From: Rhizomys pruinosus
Lineage: Eukaryota; Chordata; Mammalia; Rodentia; Spalacidae
Direction: 5' to 3'
Length of the DNA stretch: 64,000 nt
Assembly: GCA_009823505.1 (NCBI GenBank)
Contig: VZQC01001663.1
Location: 176,535-240,534 of the forward strand
Shown here: positions 31,053-41,859 of the stretch, piece by piece
How positions within the stretch are numbered: position 1 is the first letter of the stretch
Layout of the letters: each line of letters opens with the position of its first letter
Position numbers and translations under genes: made by a program
Notes under the pieces: generated by a model
Told to the model about the DNA's origin: nothing
Database searches by the model: none
The model's input: the letters and a program-made list of their open reading frames with translations, nothing else

Positions 31053-31915
31053 TAGTTATAGTTATAGTTATAGTTATAGTTATATAGTTATAGTTACATA
31101 CATACATACATACATATACATATCACTTGAATTGGAGGAGTCTTTTTTCCCTAAAAGATGTCATGTTTTCCTTAAGGAGGTGCTCGAAGCTTCCTCCTTG
31201 GCAATCCCAAACAACCATCAATGCTGCATTTTTGCTCCACATTGGGGTCTTTCCCTCCCATGGTCCCTGACATGAAGTCTAGTAAGCACATGTCCTATCA
31301 CGATATCCCTGTACTAGCCTCCATGATGTCATCTTTCTTTACCCCTTCATAGAACACCATTGTGTAGTTGTACCACATTTTCTCTATCCACTCATTGGTT
31401 TAGGGCTACTTGGGTTGGTTCCAGCTCTTTGCTATTATGAAGAGAGCTGTAATAAACATGGATGTGCATGTATGTTTGCAGTAGGATGAATCATGTGGGT
31501 ATATACCCAGGAGTGGTATGACTAGGTCAGGTGGTAGGCGCATTTTGAGTCTTTCAAGGGTTCCCCATACTTCTTTCCATAGTGGTTGTATGAGTTTACA
31601 TTCCCACCAGCAGTAGATGAGTGTTCCCCTTTCTCCACAACCTCACCAGCATTTGTTATCATTTTTTTTTCTTGATCCTAACCAGTCTTATTGGAGTGAG
31701 ATGATATCTTAAAGTGGTTTTAGTTTGCATTTCCACAATTATTAACAACGTCGAACATTTTTTAAGATGTTTCTCAGCCATCTTTATTTCCTCACTTGTG
31801 AAGTCTCTGTTCATCTTTTTACTCCATCTTTTGAGTGAGTCATTTGTTTTCTTACTTCTTTGTTTTTTGAGATCTTTATATATTCTGGAAGTTAATGCTC
31901 TGACAGATGCATCAG
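30796..31915 (-). mobile_element. L1 3' UTR and ORF2 C-terminal region (form B), antisense
   Basis: 3' UTR at 30,796-31,000 ('cccccactctacctgag', 'tttttctgagtctttcc'), interrupted by TA-rich microsatellites. From 31,323 it is ORF2 read backwards: 'accacattttctctatccactcattgg', 'tatgaagagagctgtaataaacatgg', 'tatatacccaggagtggtatg', 'agtttacattcccaccagcag'. ORF2 frames are broken. The 31,120-31,322 piece is not matched. Parallel to 42.0-42.8 kb. Confidence 0.85.
31008..31118. repeat. (TA)n-(TTATAG)n-(CATA)n compound microsatellite
   Basis: About 20 TA units, about 7 hexamers ttatag, then tacatacatacata. Three motifs in 110 bp. Confidence 0.95.
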
Positions 31916-32081
31916 AGGTATACTATACTATACTGTGGTGGCCAGAAAAGCGTGTCAGGTTCCCTAAAGCTGAAGTTACAAATGATGGTGAGCAGCCTGA
32001 CTTGGGTACTTAAAGTAATCTTGGGTCATCTGCAAGAGAAGAAAGTCCTCTTAACAGCTGTGTCTTCTCTCTGGCCCTAGG
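31916..32081 (-). mobile_element. B2/B3-family SINE, antisense, diverged
   Basis: 'gtggtggccagaaaagcgtgtcaggttccc', 'ctgacttgggtac', 'gtgtcttctctctggcccta'. Confidence 0.75.
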
Positions 32082-32084
32082 ATT

Positions 32085-32780
32085 AAAATCTACAAGGAGA
32101 AATGTCAGAAAAAATGCACACAGAGAGGGAAGAGTGTGTTGATCCCTTGACAAGACAGCCAGTTGCAGTCAAGAAGATCCCTTCCCCCAAACTAGCCCCG
32201 CTGCCAACGTGTGAGAAAATTAACTCAAGCAACAAAACAGGGAGAGTAAAATCCCACTTTTTTGCAATATTTTTGAAATTTAACAATCCTTGAATTTGTA
32301 AGTGAGAAAAATAAAGACAGTGAGTTTGAGTAAAAGAAAGTACCATCTCTGCTGTGATATTTTCAGGAGAATGAAGAAAAATATTCAGTATAAGAAAGTT
32401 TAAATGATATTTTCATTGTGGTTATCAGGAATCCAGTGGTTCAGACTGATCAGGTCACTACCTCTATTTCTGTTACTTTGTTCGGTGTGTATCAGATTTA
32501 CCTTCAGATTCTTGCTTCTCTGACGGCATCAACATTTCTGTATTGTCTCAAAGGCTTCAGCAGCATTCTACACTGAGAGGCAAGAGGAAGGATCTCTGCT
32601 ATGGAAGGTTCTGTAGTTGTTCTTGTTGCTTCCACAGGTTGTTATGAAATGTGCAGACTAACCTGTTGGATAATCTAAAATGTTCTGGAACATCTAAACT
32701 TTCTGGGAGAATTCTAAACCACTGACCTAAATTTCTGCCCAAATGCTTTGATCCTGGCACAGTGTAAGAATGGGTCTTAC
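32085..32780. other. Single-copy DNA
   Basis: No repeat family recognised. The 63- and 87-residue overlapping frames on opposite strands near 32,100-32,340 have no homology I recognise. Confidence 0.4.
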
Positions 32781-32789
32781 AGCCAAATA

Positions 32790-33445
32790 CACATGGCCAG
32801 AGATGTCATAAATTCTAGAGAAAATGCTCTCTTTGTCATATTTCAAGACAAACCAAATTCCTTACTGTATGCTAAATATGGGGCCTATATTTACAGACAA
32901 GTATACCATTCACTATTCATCAAAGAAACTTCTTTTTACAACAGATATAGTTTCAAAACTGGTCACACACAATATATGTACAAGAGATGTCCAAGCTCTA
33001 AATGACATAACTACAGTGGAACCACAACAGTTAAGGCTCAAGGAACATAGTGGAACAGGAGGAAGACAGAATACTAATGCATGGTTCAACTCTCACCAGT
33101 GAAGCTTCCCCAATCTACAGAGTGCAAGCAATGCACAGAGACAGCCATGACTGGCCAAGGGGTAGAGAATAAGAGACTTTAGAGTGCATGCCCCTGGTTA
33201 GGACTATTAAAACTCACCCACCCATGGTTCAACAACCATTACAGAAGAGATGGTGGGAGATTATAAGAAGGATGGTGCATGAATTTTCTCTAATGAGCTT
33301 GTACCAATAGTGACAGCATGAAGAAGACCCATGCGGCCTAAATAAGAAAACAAACAAGCAAACAAACAAAAAAACAGTACTGTGAAGACATGAAGCAAGC
33401 ACCAACATTACCCAAGGAATCATGGCAACCGATAACTGCTAGGTG
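32790..33445 (+). mobile_element. L1 3' UTR (Lx-like), sense
   Basis: 'aaagaaacttctttttacaac', 'ggctcaaggaacatagtggaac', 'aatgcatggttcaactctc', 'gcacagagacagccatgac', 'agatggtgggagattataag', 'gacccatgcggcctaaataag' follow the phrase order of Lx 3' UTRs. It lacks the terminal part. No coding content. Confidence 0.6.
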
Positions 33446-33547
33446 AGGGATAGTTGATCTTTTCTCAGGAGGTGACTGAAGATAAGCTGACTAGACTCTT
33501 GGTGGATTAACTTGCCATCTAAAATTTTTTGCACTCGAAAATTTTTG

Positions 33548-33617
33548 CACATGTGTGTGAGCATGCTCACGCGCACACACACACGCACACACACGTGTGT
33601 GTGTGCGTGTGTGTGTG

Positions 33618-33660
<43 letters not shown>
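33548..33660. repeat. CG-containing purine/pyrimidine alternating palindrome and (GT)n
   Basis: gagcatgctc, then cgcgcacacacacacgcaca and cacacgtgtgtgtgtgcgtg: CA units run straight into GT units around a central acgt (near 33,595). This gives a self-complementary tract of more than 50 bp followed by about 20 more GT units. Z-DNA or a cruciform is possible. Confidence 0.9.
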
Positions 33661-33802
33661 TCATGTGCCGTGGTGTATATGTAGAGGTCAGATGACATCT
33701 TGTGGGAGTCAGTATTTTCCTTCTCTGGAATGTCATACCAGGGATTAAACTCAGGCTTATTGGCAGGTGCCGTTACATACTGAGGCATCTCAGAAACATA
33801 AG
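33660..33802 (-). mobile_element. RSINE1/B4-type SINE, antisense
   Basis: 'tatatgtagaggtcagatgac...ttgtgggagtcagtattttcc', 'ccagggattaaactcaggc', 'actgaggcatctcag'. Confidence 0.75.
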
Positions 33803-34597
33803 AGGCCAGTATTTTTTTTTCAATCAAGGCATTCATTCAGTTAATTCCTCTGGACTGAGATACTGCATTCTATACCTCTCTTCTGAAGGCTGTTGGATTG
33901 ATGGAAACCTCTATACTATTCACACACAGCCACTTGATTCTAAGCTCATCCTCTGTCTTCCTATGGCTTCCTTTCTGGGTGTTCATGCTGTCCTCTTCTG
34001 CCTCTCATGAAGACATACATCGCTGGATTTAGAGAACCCTTGAAGTTTTCTACATCATCTTGATATATGGAACCTAATTATGTCTGGGAAGACATCCATG
34101 TCAGCTCATATCACACATAATGGGGGTCAGGAATGTATGTCTACCTACTCAATGTAGGCCTGCAGCAAAAAGTCACCAGTGAGTGCCTAAGTGGTACAGG
34201 AGTAGCATCTATGGACACAGTTTAATTCTGGCCAGGAGAAGGCTGTATTTTAAGATAGCCATCTCTCAAACAGGAAAGAATAAGAACATGTTAAAGCTTC
34301 TGTTTATGTTAAGAAAATAAGAATGCAATTAAGTTCTCCTGTATAGGGTGTATAGATGGATGTCATGGTCTTTACAGGACCTGTGGGTTAGAGGGTTCAT
34401 TCCACAGGGAAAGAGGCCTGCACATAGGCAAGAGGCTGAGAGTCAAGCCTTACTCATTCTCAGTGCTTTCTCTCTGTTGGAATCCATTGGTTTCTGAGTG
34501 GCATTGTTAAGATCATATCATTTAATGTTAGCTAAGATGTGCCTCAGAATGAGGTAACTGGGTCAGGAGCACTTCATGTTGCTTTTAATCAAAATAA
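33803..34597. other. Single-copy DNA
   Basis: No repeat family recognised. The 102-residue frame (33,702-34,010) starts in a SINE and has no recognisable domain. Confidence 0.4.
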
Positions 34598-34715
34598 TAT
34601 GGGGTAGACAAGATGACTCAACAGGTAAAGGCACTTGGCACTAACCCAATGGCTCAAGTTTAGTTCCTAGAACCCACACAGTGGAAGAAGAGAACTGACT
34701 CCCCCAAACTGTCTA
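34598..34715 (+). mobile_element. RSINE1-type SINE, sense, cut on its right side
   Basis: 'ggggtagacaagatgactcaacaggtaaaggcac', 'ctagaacccacacagtggaag', 'agagaactgactccccc'. It ends where an antisense L1 begins. Confidence 0.8.
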
Positions 34716-35435
34716 TTTTTAAAATTGAGTTTGAGCACATTTTTACAATATATTTTAACTGCATTTAGTCTAATAGACATATTAGAATCTCACGTTAAAT
34801 AAACCGGAGCTCCTCCTACCAGGCATCGCTTACAAATGTTTCCTCAAGTAGGACTGATCTTTCTTGCCCACTTCCCTGGGGCATTTATGCTGGAATTTTG
34901 TCTGGCTCGAGCTTAGTATGCATTGTCATCATTGCTATAAGTTTATATGAGTAACTGCCCAGATGACTGGAAAACTGTTTCCTTGTGGTCATCCACCTCT
35001 TCAGGCTCTTGAAATATTTTTACTTCCTCTTCTGTAATATTTTTGTGCTTTGGAAAGCAGAATTTTGGTGGAGCTGTTGTTTATTCATGGTTCAGGATTT
35101 TAAAGCCTCTTATTCTCTGTATATTGGCAAGTGGTGGTTCTCTGGTTACACATCATCTGCTGCATCAGGTAGCTTCTCTGGTGAAAGTTAAGAGATGCAT
35201 TACTATAGAGGTGTAACGATAACTCGTTAAGAGACAGTTCAGAATTATATCTCTTTAGCAGAATAACAGTGTTAGATTCCCCCTTATGGCTCCTGCTGTT
35301 TCCAGCCTATTTTCCTAAGCCTGATATCAATGTCAACTTTGGTCTCCATCCTATAAAGAAGAAATTAAGTCCAATTAGAAAGTGGTTCTTTACTTCCATA
35401 ATATTTGTGTCACTGTTGCATCGGGGGCATATATT

Positions 35436-35436
<1 letters not shown>

Positions 35437-35503
<67 letters not shown>

Positions 35504-35521
35504 TCCTTCTTTCTTTCTTTT
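35437..35521. repeat. (CTTT)n microsatellite, retrocopy tail
   Basis: About 21 CTTT units with one CCTT variant. Confidence 0.95.
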
Positions 35522-35703
35522 AGAAGTCGGGTTTATTTCAGGCATGGGGGCTGGCCTGCTGTGTTGGGATTAGGATGACCAGCAAGGAGAAGTCCTAAAG
35601 TGGCAGGTTTTTTTTTTTTTTTTTTTTTTCTTTTTGAGACAGGGTCTCCCTGTAGCCCCAGCTGGCCTGGAACTCACTCTGTAGACCAGGCTGGCCTTGA
35701 ACT
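35439..35703 (-). pseudogene. Chimeric retrocopy: B1 part, A run, unknown mRNA 3' end with AATAAA, (AAAG)n tail
   Basis: The insertion interrupts the L1 3' UTR and is flanked by gggggcatatatttct (35,423-35,438) and gggggagcatatatttct (35,704-35,721), an imperfect TSD. Read on the minus strand it holds the 3' half of a B1 (35,703-35,633), an A run (35,630-35,612), about 88 nt of unique sequence (35,611-35,524) and an A-rich tail that has become (AAAG)n (35,521-35,439). The unique part has a polyadenylation signal AATAAA at 35,537-35,532, some 10 nt before the tail. This is the layout of a 5'-truncated processed transcript copied by L1 machinery, either a gene 3' UTR containing a B1 or a B1 read-through transcript. 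I do not recognise the source gene. No coding sequence is present. Confidence 0.6.
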
Positions 35704-36114
35704 GGGGGAGCATATATTTCTAAGTCAGTTGTTCTAGCTCACAGGGTCCACAGCTGGGTAAGATGGATGATTACTTTTTTTTACAGGTACCATGCATAGC
35801 ACTTTACCACTCTATGAAAACCAGCCACTATAGATGAAATTTTGAAGTTCATTTCTCCTTGTTTCTTTGACAGCTCATGTACATAGTGTCAGCTGCAATA
35901 AGGTCATTTGTAGAGTTCTGGTGGGTAACCCAGAGCAATGGTAATGACCCTTACTATTTGAGGGTCTGTGGGATGCCTGGTCAACAGCTTCAAAGGGGTA
36001 TCCATACCTGACATTAGGCTTTTATTTTGCTGGCCTATGTGATGTTTTAAATTGGGCACTGCCCCTGTATCTTAAGATAACTCCTTTTAATCCATTTTAT
36101 AATATATATATATA

Positions 36115-36195
36115 NAATGGTAATGACCCTTACTATTTGAGGGTCTGTGGGAGGCCCTGGTTTCAACCGCTTCAAAGGGTTATCCCATACCTTTG
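36115..36195. other. N base followed by a noisy copy of 35,937-36,010
   Basis: After the single N the sequence aatggtaatgacccttacta and its continuation repeats what stands 179 bp earlier. The second copy has extra bases (ggccctgg for gcctgg, tttcaacc, aagggttatccc) of the kind left by unpolished reads. Probably an assembly or gap-closing artefact rather than a biological duplication. Confidence 0.6.
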
Positions 36196-36398
36196 AATTC
36201 AAGTCATTTGATGGCTTGTATTTGCAGTAAAGTTGTGCTGGTTTCATACATCTTCCTCAGATGGATCCTTCCTTACCCTATATCCATTCCGGCCCTTGTT
36301 AACCTACTCATCTGCTTTCTACACTGGGCACACTAATCCTTTTCGACCCGTATCTTGGACCTATGCCGACACTGTCGGGTTTTTTATCATCCTACTTT

Positions 36399-36432
<34 letters not shown>

Positions 36433-37640
36433 TGAGAGCTTATATGGTGGCAGATTTCATTTTGTCTTTTTTCTAAAATCCTTTAGTGTTAGTTATTCCT
36501 CCTCTTACTCCCTCCTCTACATGTACACAAAAACACTAGGACCAGAAAGATGGTAAATTATGTATGGGCAGGGCGATGCCAGAGGAAACTCTGGTGAAGA
36601 TCCATAGAAGTTCATGACTCATATTTTGGCTCCACATGGGCACTGTGGTGTTCCTGCCCCATATAAATGTAATAAAATACTATGAATATTAACACTGACA
36701 TCACCTGAGTGATATAGAGTAAACATAGCCAATTTCCTTTTGGCTTGCCAACACATTAATAAATTCTGGATACAAGTTATTAATCTTCCTCTATTTAAAT
36801 AAAACTACTCTTTTCTATTTTTCTTATTTTACTTGAATTTCTCTTTAAAAATAGAAGTGGGTGGGAGAGAGCTTCATTTAAATAACCATCACATGTTAAT
36901 TGCAAGTGTTTTGCAACTGCTTATGATATTAATTCTCACCCAACATATCTTCTAGATACTTGCCCAGTTTTTGCCTTAAGAAAATGTCTTGAACTAATTA
37001 CATTTCTGATCTAAGGGAATTATTATAATAAAAGAGATACAGTTGATTGATAAAGGGAAAAATTTAAGTTTCATAATTGGTGAAATGCAGGTTAATCTAT
37101 AAGATGGAGAGAGGTCCTAATAAGATTATTTTCTCTCATTTTCTCTTTTCAAATGGATCCCTAGAAGCCCATTATCTTTAATCAGAAAATCTTACTTATT
37201 ATCTTTTAAAGGTTTGGGGAGATGAGAGCTTTAAGAAGAAAATTGAGAGTTAAACGTGACTAGGAAAGAGTTTCACACAGATAAGAAAGAACTATTAGAG
37301 AAACCATAATATCAAATTTGCATATGCAAACAAAACATCTGACCTGTTCCCAGGAGACCACACTATTTGAGTGCTCCCAGGAATAAAGTTCTCATCCATA
37401 AGTCTGTTCCCTCACCACCAATTCTAATATTTGTTCATACTTTGAATGCAAAGAAGACATCATGAAGCAGGACAGGGGATGAAGGTATCAAGCAATCTAT
37501 GTGTGGGAACCAAATCCAGCATACTGTATTGTTCGTGTTTGTACAGAAAGTTTTATTAGCAATTAGCTGTGCTACTTTGCTTAGTCTCTAGTCTCTTAGC
37601 ACATGCTAAAAGACAGGGCTGAGTAGTGGTAACCACAGTT
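36196..37640. other. Mostly single-copy AT-rich DNA with a (TA)n
   Basis: A TA tract lies at 36,398-36,432. The 107-residue plus-strand frame (36,233-36,556) runs through the TA tract and lies in the suspect stretch after the N. 36,660-37,640 has no repeat family or gene that I can name. Confidence 0.4.
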
Positions 37641-37641
37641 A

Positions 37642-38005
37642 CATTTATGTTACTATGATAAAAATCTTCTGACCAAAAGCAACTTAAGGAAGGAAAGGGT
37701 TTATTTGGTTTACAGGTCACAGCCAATCACTGAGGGAAGTCAGGGAAGGAACTCAAGCTGGAGCTTGAAGCAGAAATCATGGAAGAAGGCTTTTGCTGAC
37801 TTGCATATGTTTGACTAGTTTTCTCACATGGCCCAGGACCACCTGCCTATGAAATGGCAGTTTTCACAGTGGGCTGAGTCAATAAAAAATCAGGAGAGTC
37901 CCTCATAGACATGTCCACAGGCAAATCTGAGCTGAGGAATCCCTCAGTTGAGACTCTCTTTTCCCTTGACTTTAATGTCAAGTTAACAGCCAAAGCTAAG
38001 GAGGA
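37642..38005 (-). mobile_element. MaLR LTR (ORR1/MT group), antisense
   Basis: 'gttactatgataaaaatcttctgacc', 'ggaaagggtttatttggtttacagg', 'gggaagtcagggaaggaactcaag', 'tttaatgtcaagttaacag'. This is the standard antisense order of a rodent MaLR LTR. Solo. Confidence 0.75.
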
Positions 38006-38345
38006 CAAGGCATAAAGCTGAAACTATTTTCCATGTGAATCTTTACGAAAATGTTTGCTGTCCCCTGTGATAGAATGAGTTGTTTATTCTTGTAAAGGTC
38101 ACATTGCACTTCAGAGGTAACACTCTAGAATATCTATGATTTGGATGTGGCAGGCATTAGGTTAGATGTAAAGCATAACTAAAGCACAGAAAGGCAGCTC
38201 AAGATTTCTTCACTTGGTGGGAGAAGCTGACATAATTAACAGTCAGGAATCAAGAAAATCAACAACAGCTGCCTAGCAGCTGAATTTATTCAGAAGCAAA
38301 GAAATGACATCCAGCTGAAATGGAGACCCTAGTGTCAGGTACAGA

Positions 38346-38551
<206 letters not shown>

Positions 38552-38865
38552 GTGGAAGCTGGAATCCACAAGTTTTCTATCTTTAGCATACAGGAAAACA
38601 GAAGACAGAACATTTATTTGTGTTTCAAGTTCATCCTGTTAGACTTCATGCATTTCCCTCCCAGGAAAGCAGGATTTAAAGGGATTAAAGTCAGGCAAAA
38701 GCAATTTTGGATTATCATCAATTCATTCACTTATTTTCTCATCAGTATTCAAGTTCCTTCTCTATTGGGTAATTTTTGCTATGCTAAAGATAGACAGTGA
38801 ATCTTCTGCTTCCAGGGAGCTTATATTCTGGTGGTTAGCAAAAAAGCATCCCCTTGCACACTTGG
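38552..38865. other. Single-copy DNA
   Basis: Nothing recognised. Confidence 0.35.
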
Positions 38866-38869
38866 AAGA

Positions 38870-39000
38870 TTTTTTTCTGCATGTGGGTGAATGTTCATGT
38901 GTGCAGGCACACACATACATACAGGTAGATATGCAAGTGCATGTCTGTGTCTTCAGTTGTGGGAGCCAGAATTCAACCTCCAGTGTAGTTCAATCCCTGT
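38870..39000 (-). mobile_element. B4-like SINE fragment, antisense
   Basis: 'ctgcatgtgggtgaatgttc', 'cacatacatacaggtag', 'ttgtgggagccagaattcaacc'. Head not present. Confidence 0.5.
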
Positions 39001-39021
39001 AATCTTTTATTCTTTTTTTTC

Positions 39022-39370
39022 ATTTTCATGTGCATATGTGATGCATGTTTGCATGTCAGTAGGCTAATGTGGGTGGGTGTGTGGTCATATGTGTGTGGGT
39101 GCATATGTTAGCCTAAGGTTGATGTCAGGAATCATCATGATCATTCTTATATTTATTGATAGAGGGACTTTCAATCAATCTCCAATCTCACCCATATAGC
39201 TAGTCTCACTAGCTGCTTGCTATGGATCTCTTAACTCTCTCACTTCAGATGTTGTAATTATAGGTGAGTTGCTACACCCACCAGGCATTAGCCAGGGTTC
39301 TGGGCATCTGAACTCTGGTCTTCATGCTTATACTATAAGCACTTAACCACTGAACAATCTCTCCAGGTCC
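39022..39370 (-). mobile_element. B4-type SINE, antisense
   Basis: TG-rich start, 'gatgtcaggaatcatcatgatc', 'agctagtctcactagctgcttgc', 'gttgtaattataggtgag', 'cacttaaccactgaacaatctctccagg'. Confidence 0.72.
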
Positions 39371-39374
39371 AACC

Positions 39375-39600
39375 TTGCTTGTTTAAGACAGGGTCTCCAC
39401 TATCCTGGAACTCTTCAAGTAGGCTAGGCTAGTTGGTCAGTGAGTTCCATGAGTCTTCCTATCACCACCTTAACAGGGATGTAATCCTAAGCATGCATCA
39501 CTGTGCACAACTTTTTGTAAATGAAAGCCCTGAGGCCAGAATTCAGGTCCTCATGCTTTCATTGTAAGCACTTTACCAACTAAGCCATCACCCCAGCCAT
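39375..39600 (-). mobile_element. B1-like plus tRNA-like SINE (B4-type), antisense
   Basis: 'ttaagacagggtctccactatcctgg', 'gcatgcatcactgtgcac', 'gaattcaggtcctcatgc...ttaccaactaagccatcaccccagcc'. It abuts the previous antisense B4, a tandem pair. Confidence 0.72.
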
Positions 39601-39771
39601 TTGCAAAGATTACCATCAGTGAGATTTTTGAATTAAGACCCAAGAAGATGGAGAATGCAATAGATGATTCAGTATAGTTGAGCTTCAAGATTCACCTACC
39701 TTGGGTTCCTTCAGTTTTTATCAAATGTATGAACCTGGTGACGTTGGCGAATACTTCTGCATCTCAGATTC

Positions 39772-39932
39772 TTTTTTTTTTTTTTTTTGGTCTTTTCAAG
39801 ACAGGGTCTCCCTGTAGCCCCAGCTATCCTGGAATTCACTCTGTAGACCAGGCTGGCCTTGAACTCACAAAGATCTGCCTGCCTCTGCCTCCCAAGTGCT
39901 AGGATTAAAGGCGTGCGCCTCCACACCCAGCT
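39772..39932 (-). mobile_element. B1 SINE, full length, antisense
   Basis: Poly(T), 'ggtcttttcaagacagggtctccctgtag', 'tctgtagaccaggctggcc', 'ggattaaaggcgtgcgcc'. Well preserved, keeping two CpG sites in 'ggcgtgcgcc'. A tctcaga flank on both sides is a short TSD. Confidence 0.95.
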
Positions 39933-40083
39933 CTCAGAATATTTTCCTTTAAACTGGAGCTTATAATAGTGTCTACCTCCTATCACTGCTGTTAAGGAAT
40001 TAACATGGCAAGGTCAACAAAGTGATATGACCCTGGCAAGCAACAAGGGCTATGCAGTACTTGTTGGCATAAGACCAAACTCT

Positions 40084-40124
<41 letters not shown>
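40084..40124. repeat. (CAA)n microsatellite
   Basis: About 13 CAA units. The polyasparagine frame over it is an artefact. The phrase 'agaccaaactc' stands on both sides (40,071 and 40,126), which suggests local duplication or a TSD. Confidence 0.94.
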
Positions 40125-40137
40125 AAAGACCAAACTC

Positions 40138-40338
40138 AAGACTGGACAGCTGGCTCAGCAGTTAAGAGTACTTACTGATCCTGTAGAAGACCTGAGTTCA
40201 GTTCCCAGCACCCATTTCATGTGGCTCACAACTGCCCATATCTCTTCTGGTCTCCATGGGCACCTGAAATTATGTGCACATCCACATATAAAGACATAGA
40301 CATACGCATAATTAAAAATAAAACAAATATTTAAAAAG
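40138..40338 (+). mobile_element. B2/B3-family SINE
   Basis: 'ctggacagctggctcagcag', 'gagttcagttcccagcaccc', 'tctcttctggtctccatggg', tail 'cataattaaaaataaaac'. Confidence 0.88.
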
Positions 40339-40411
40339 AAGAACCAAATTGACCCCAATTTTTGGGTGAAAAATCTCCATATTTTGGTATTTATTTAGAT
40401 GCATATATATT

Positions 40412-40825
40412 ATTTTAATAATATTTTTAATTTATCATTTGAAAATTACATACATATATACAGTATATTTCCATCATGTCTACTGTCACTACATCCTTAT
40501 AATTCTATGCAGGAACCCCCTAATATGTCTCCTTCCTGACTTCGGTCCTTTATTTTAAATAATTATTATTATTTTTAATTATTACTATTGATAATTCCCT
40601 GTTAATGCTGACCATATGTATATAGGGATGGGATATTTTACTTGGTCAAGAGCTACCTATTAGAAGTCACATCTCCAAGGAATCTGACTCTCCTCCCTCA
40701 GCCACCATCAACTGTCAATCACTCCTCTGCTGGAGATGGGTGGGGCTTTGGGAGCCTCTTCTCCACCCATGCTGAAATTTTAACTGGCTTGGTCTTGTGC
40801 CAGTGTCATTTCTATTAATCACCTC
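40412..40825 (-). mobile_element. L1 3' UTR (Lx-like), antisense
   Basis: T-rich start, 'aatctgactctcctccctc', 'aactgtcaatcactcctctg', 'ggggctttgggagcctcttctccacccatgctgaaattttaactgg'. Matches the Lx 3' UTR read backwards. Confidence 0.65.
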
Positions 40826-41163
40826 CCATCTATCTCAGGCTCAGGGAAAATCATGGAAGAGGACTCAGAAAGAATGTAAGAGCTGTAGAATGAGGAGGAC
40901 TGGTGTGTAGGGCTGATATACATGGGTCTTTGAAATGGTTGTCTCCATTTGAAAAAGTAAGTCTCAAAAGAGAGATTTGTTTTGCTCTTTAACAGTGGCT
41001 CAGTACATAAAGCAGTATGGTGTTAAGATTGAATTAGTAAGGAATTCATTTTCTACTTCATGTGGAATAGTTCACCCATATATGTGGGACTGCTGCTTTC
41101 AAACATCTCAAAGTATTTCCTTTTAAAAATACAATTTCCTATTCAAATATAAAAGTAACCCAA

Positions 41164-41310
41164 ACAAGCCAGGTGGGGTGGCATACACTTTTACTCCCCA
41201 GTGGAGAGACAGGAAGATTTCTTTGAGATTGAGGCTAGCCTGGTCTATATAGTGAGTTCCAGGCCAGCTTTGAATACATGGAGAACTTGTCTCAAATAAA
41301 AGAAGAAAGA
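41164..41310 (+). mobile_element. B1 SINE, diverged
   Basis: 'aagccaggtggggtggcatac', 'gaggctagcctggtctatatag', 'gagttccaggccagctttg', 'gtctcaaataaaag'. Confidence 0.85.
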
Positions 41311-41812
41311 ATAAAATAAGCTGAAACAAATGATAATAATCATTGATTGTTAGCAGTGTTGATTAGGATAAACTAATTTGATTCAAAAGGCTGTGATCCT
41401 TTTATATAGCATATGATATGTTCTCAAGGATACATGGAATAAAAGGCTAAAATCTGAAGCACCTTCAATGTCTTATTAGAATATGAGAATGTTTGTAAAA
41501 TAGATTATATTCTTTATCTTTCAATTTTTCAATCTTAAAATTATTGTATGTTTGATTATTGTATTTCAAAAATATAGATGAATCATAACCCTGAACTAAT
41601 TGTAATATGATTTATATTTTTCTTTTTCATTAATTCCAAGACATGCTTAGGAATTCACATTTTCCCCATTTAATTTTATATTACTCTAAATAAGCATGCC
41701 TACCCTCTCCTCATATACCACAATTACAAAGTGTGAAAATAAGTGGTAGATCCCATTAAGGGATCTCATTAAGATATTCACATTATAATGGTACAGTTGC
41801 TTTCAGGTAAAA

Positions 41813-41813
41813 G

Positions 41814-41858
<45 letters not shown>
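41813..41858. repeat. (CA)n microsatellite in the L1 3' UTR
   Basis: About 22 CA units. The related copy at 29.3 kb has none at this place, so it grew here. Confidence 0.95.

Positions 41859-41859
<1 letters not shown>

Larger units (their letters stand above)
34716..36114 (-). mobile_element. L1 3' UTR (Lx-like), long, antisense
   Basis: Runs through 'cacttccctggggcatttatgctgg', 'gtcatcattgctataagtttatatg', 'gttaagagatgcattactatagagg' and 'ttgtgtcactgttgcatcgg'. After a 280-bp insertion it resumes at 'cagttgttctagctcacagg', 'gggtaacccagagcaatgg', 'taggcttttattttgctgg'. This is the phrase order of the murid Lx 3' UTR read backwards. No ORF2 reached. It stops at an N at 36,115. Confidence 0.78.

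Noticed and set aside
36233..36556. 107-codon frame after the N
   Set aside because: It crosses a TA microsatellite and lies in sequence of doubtful assembly quality.
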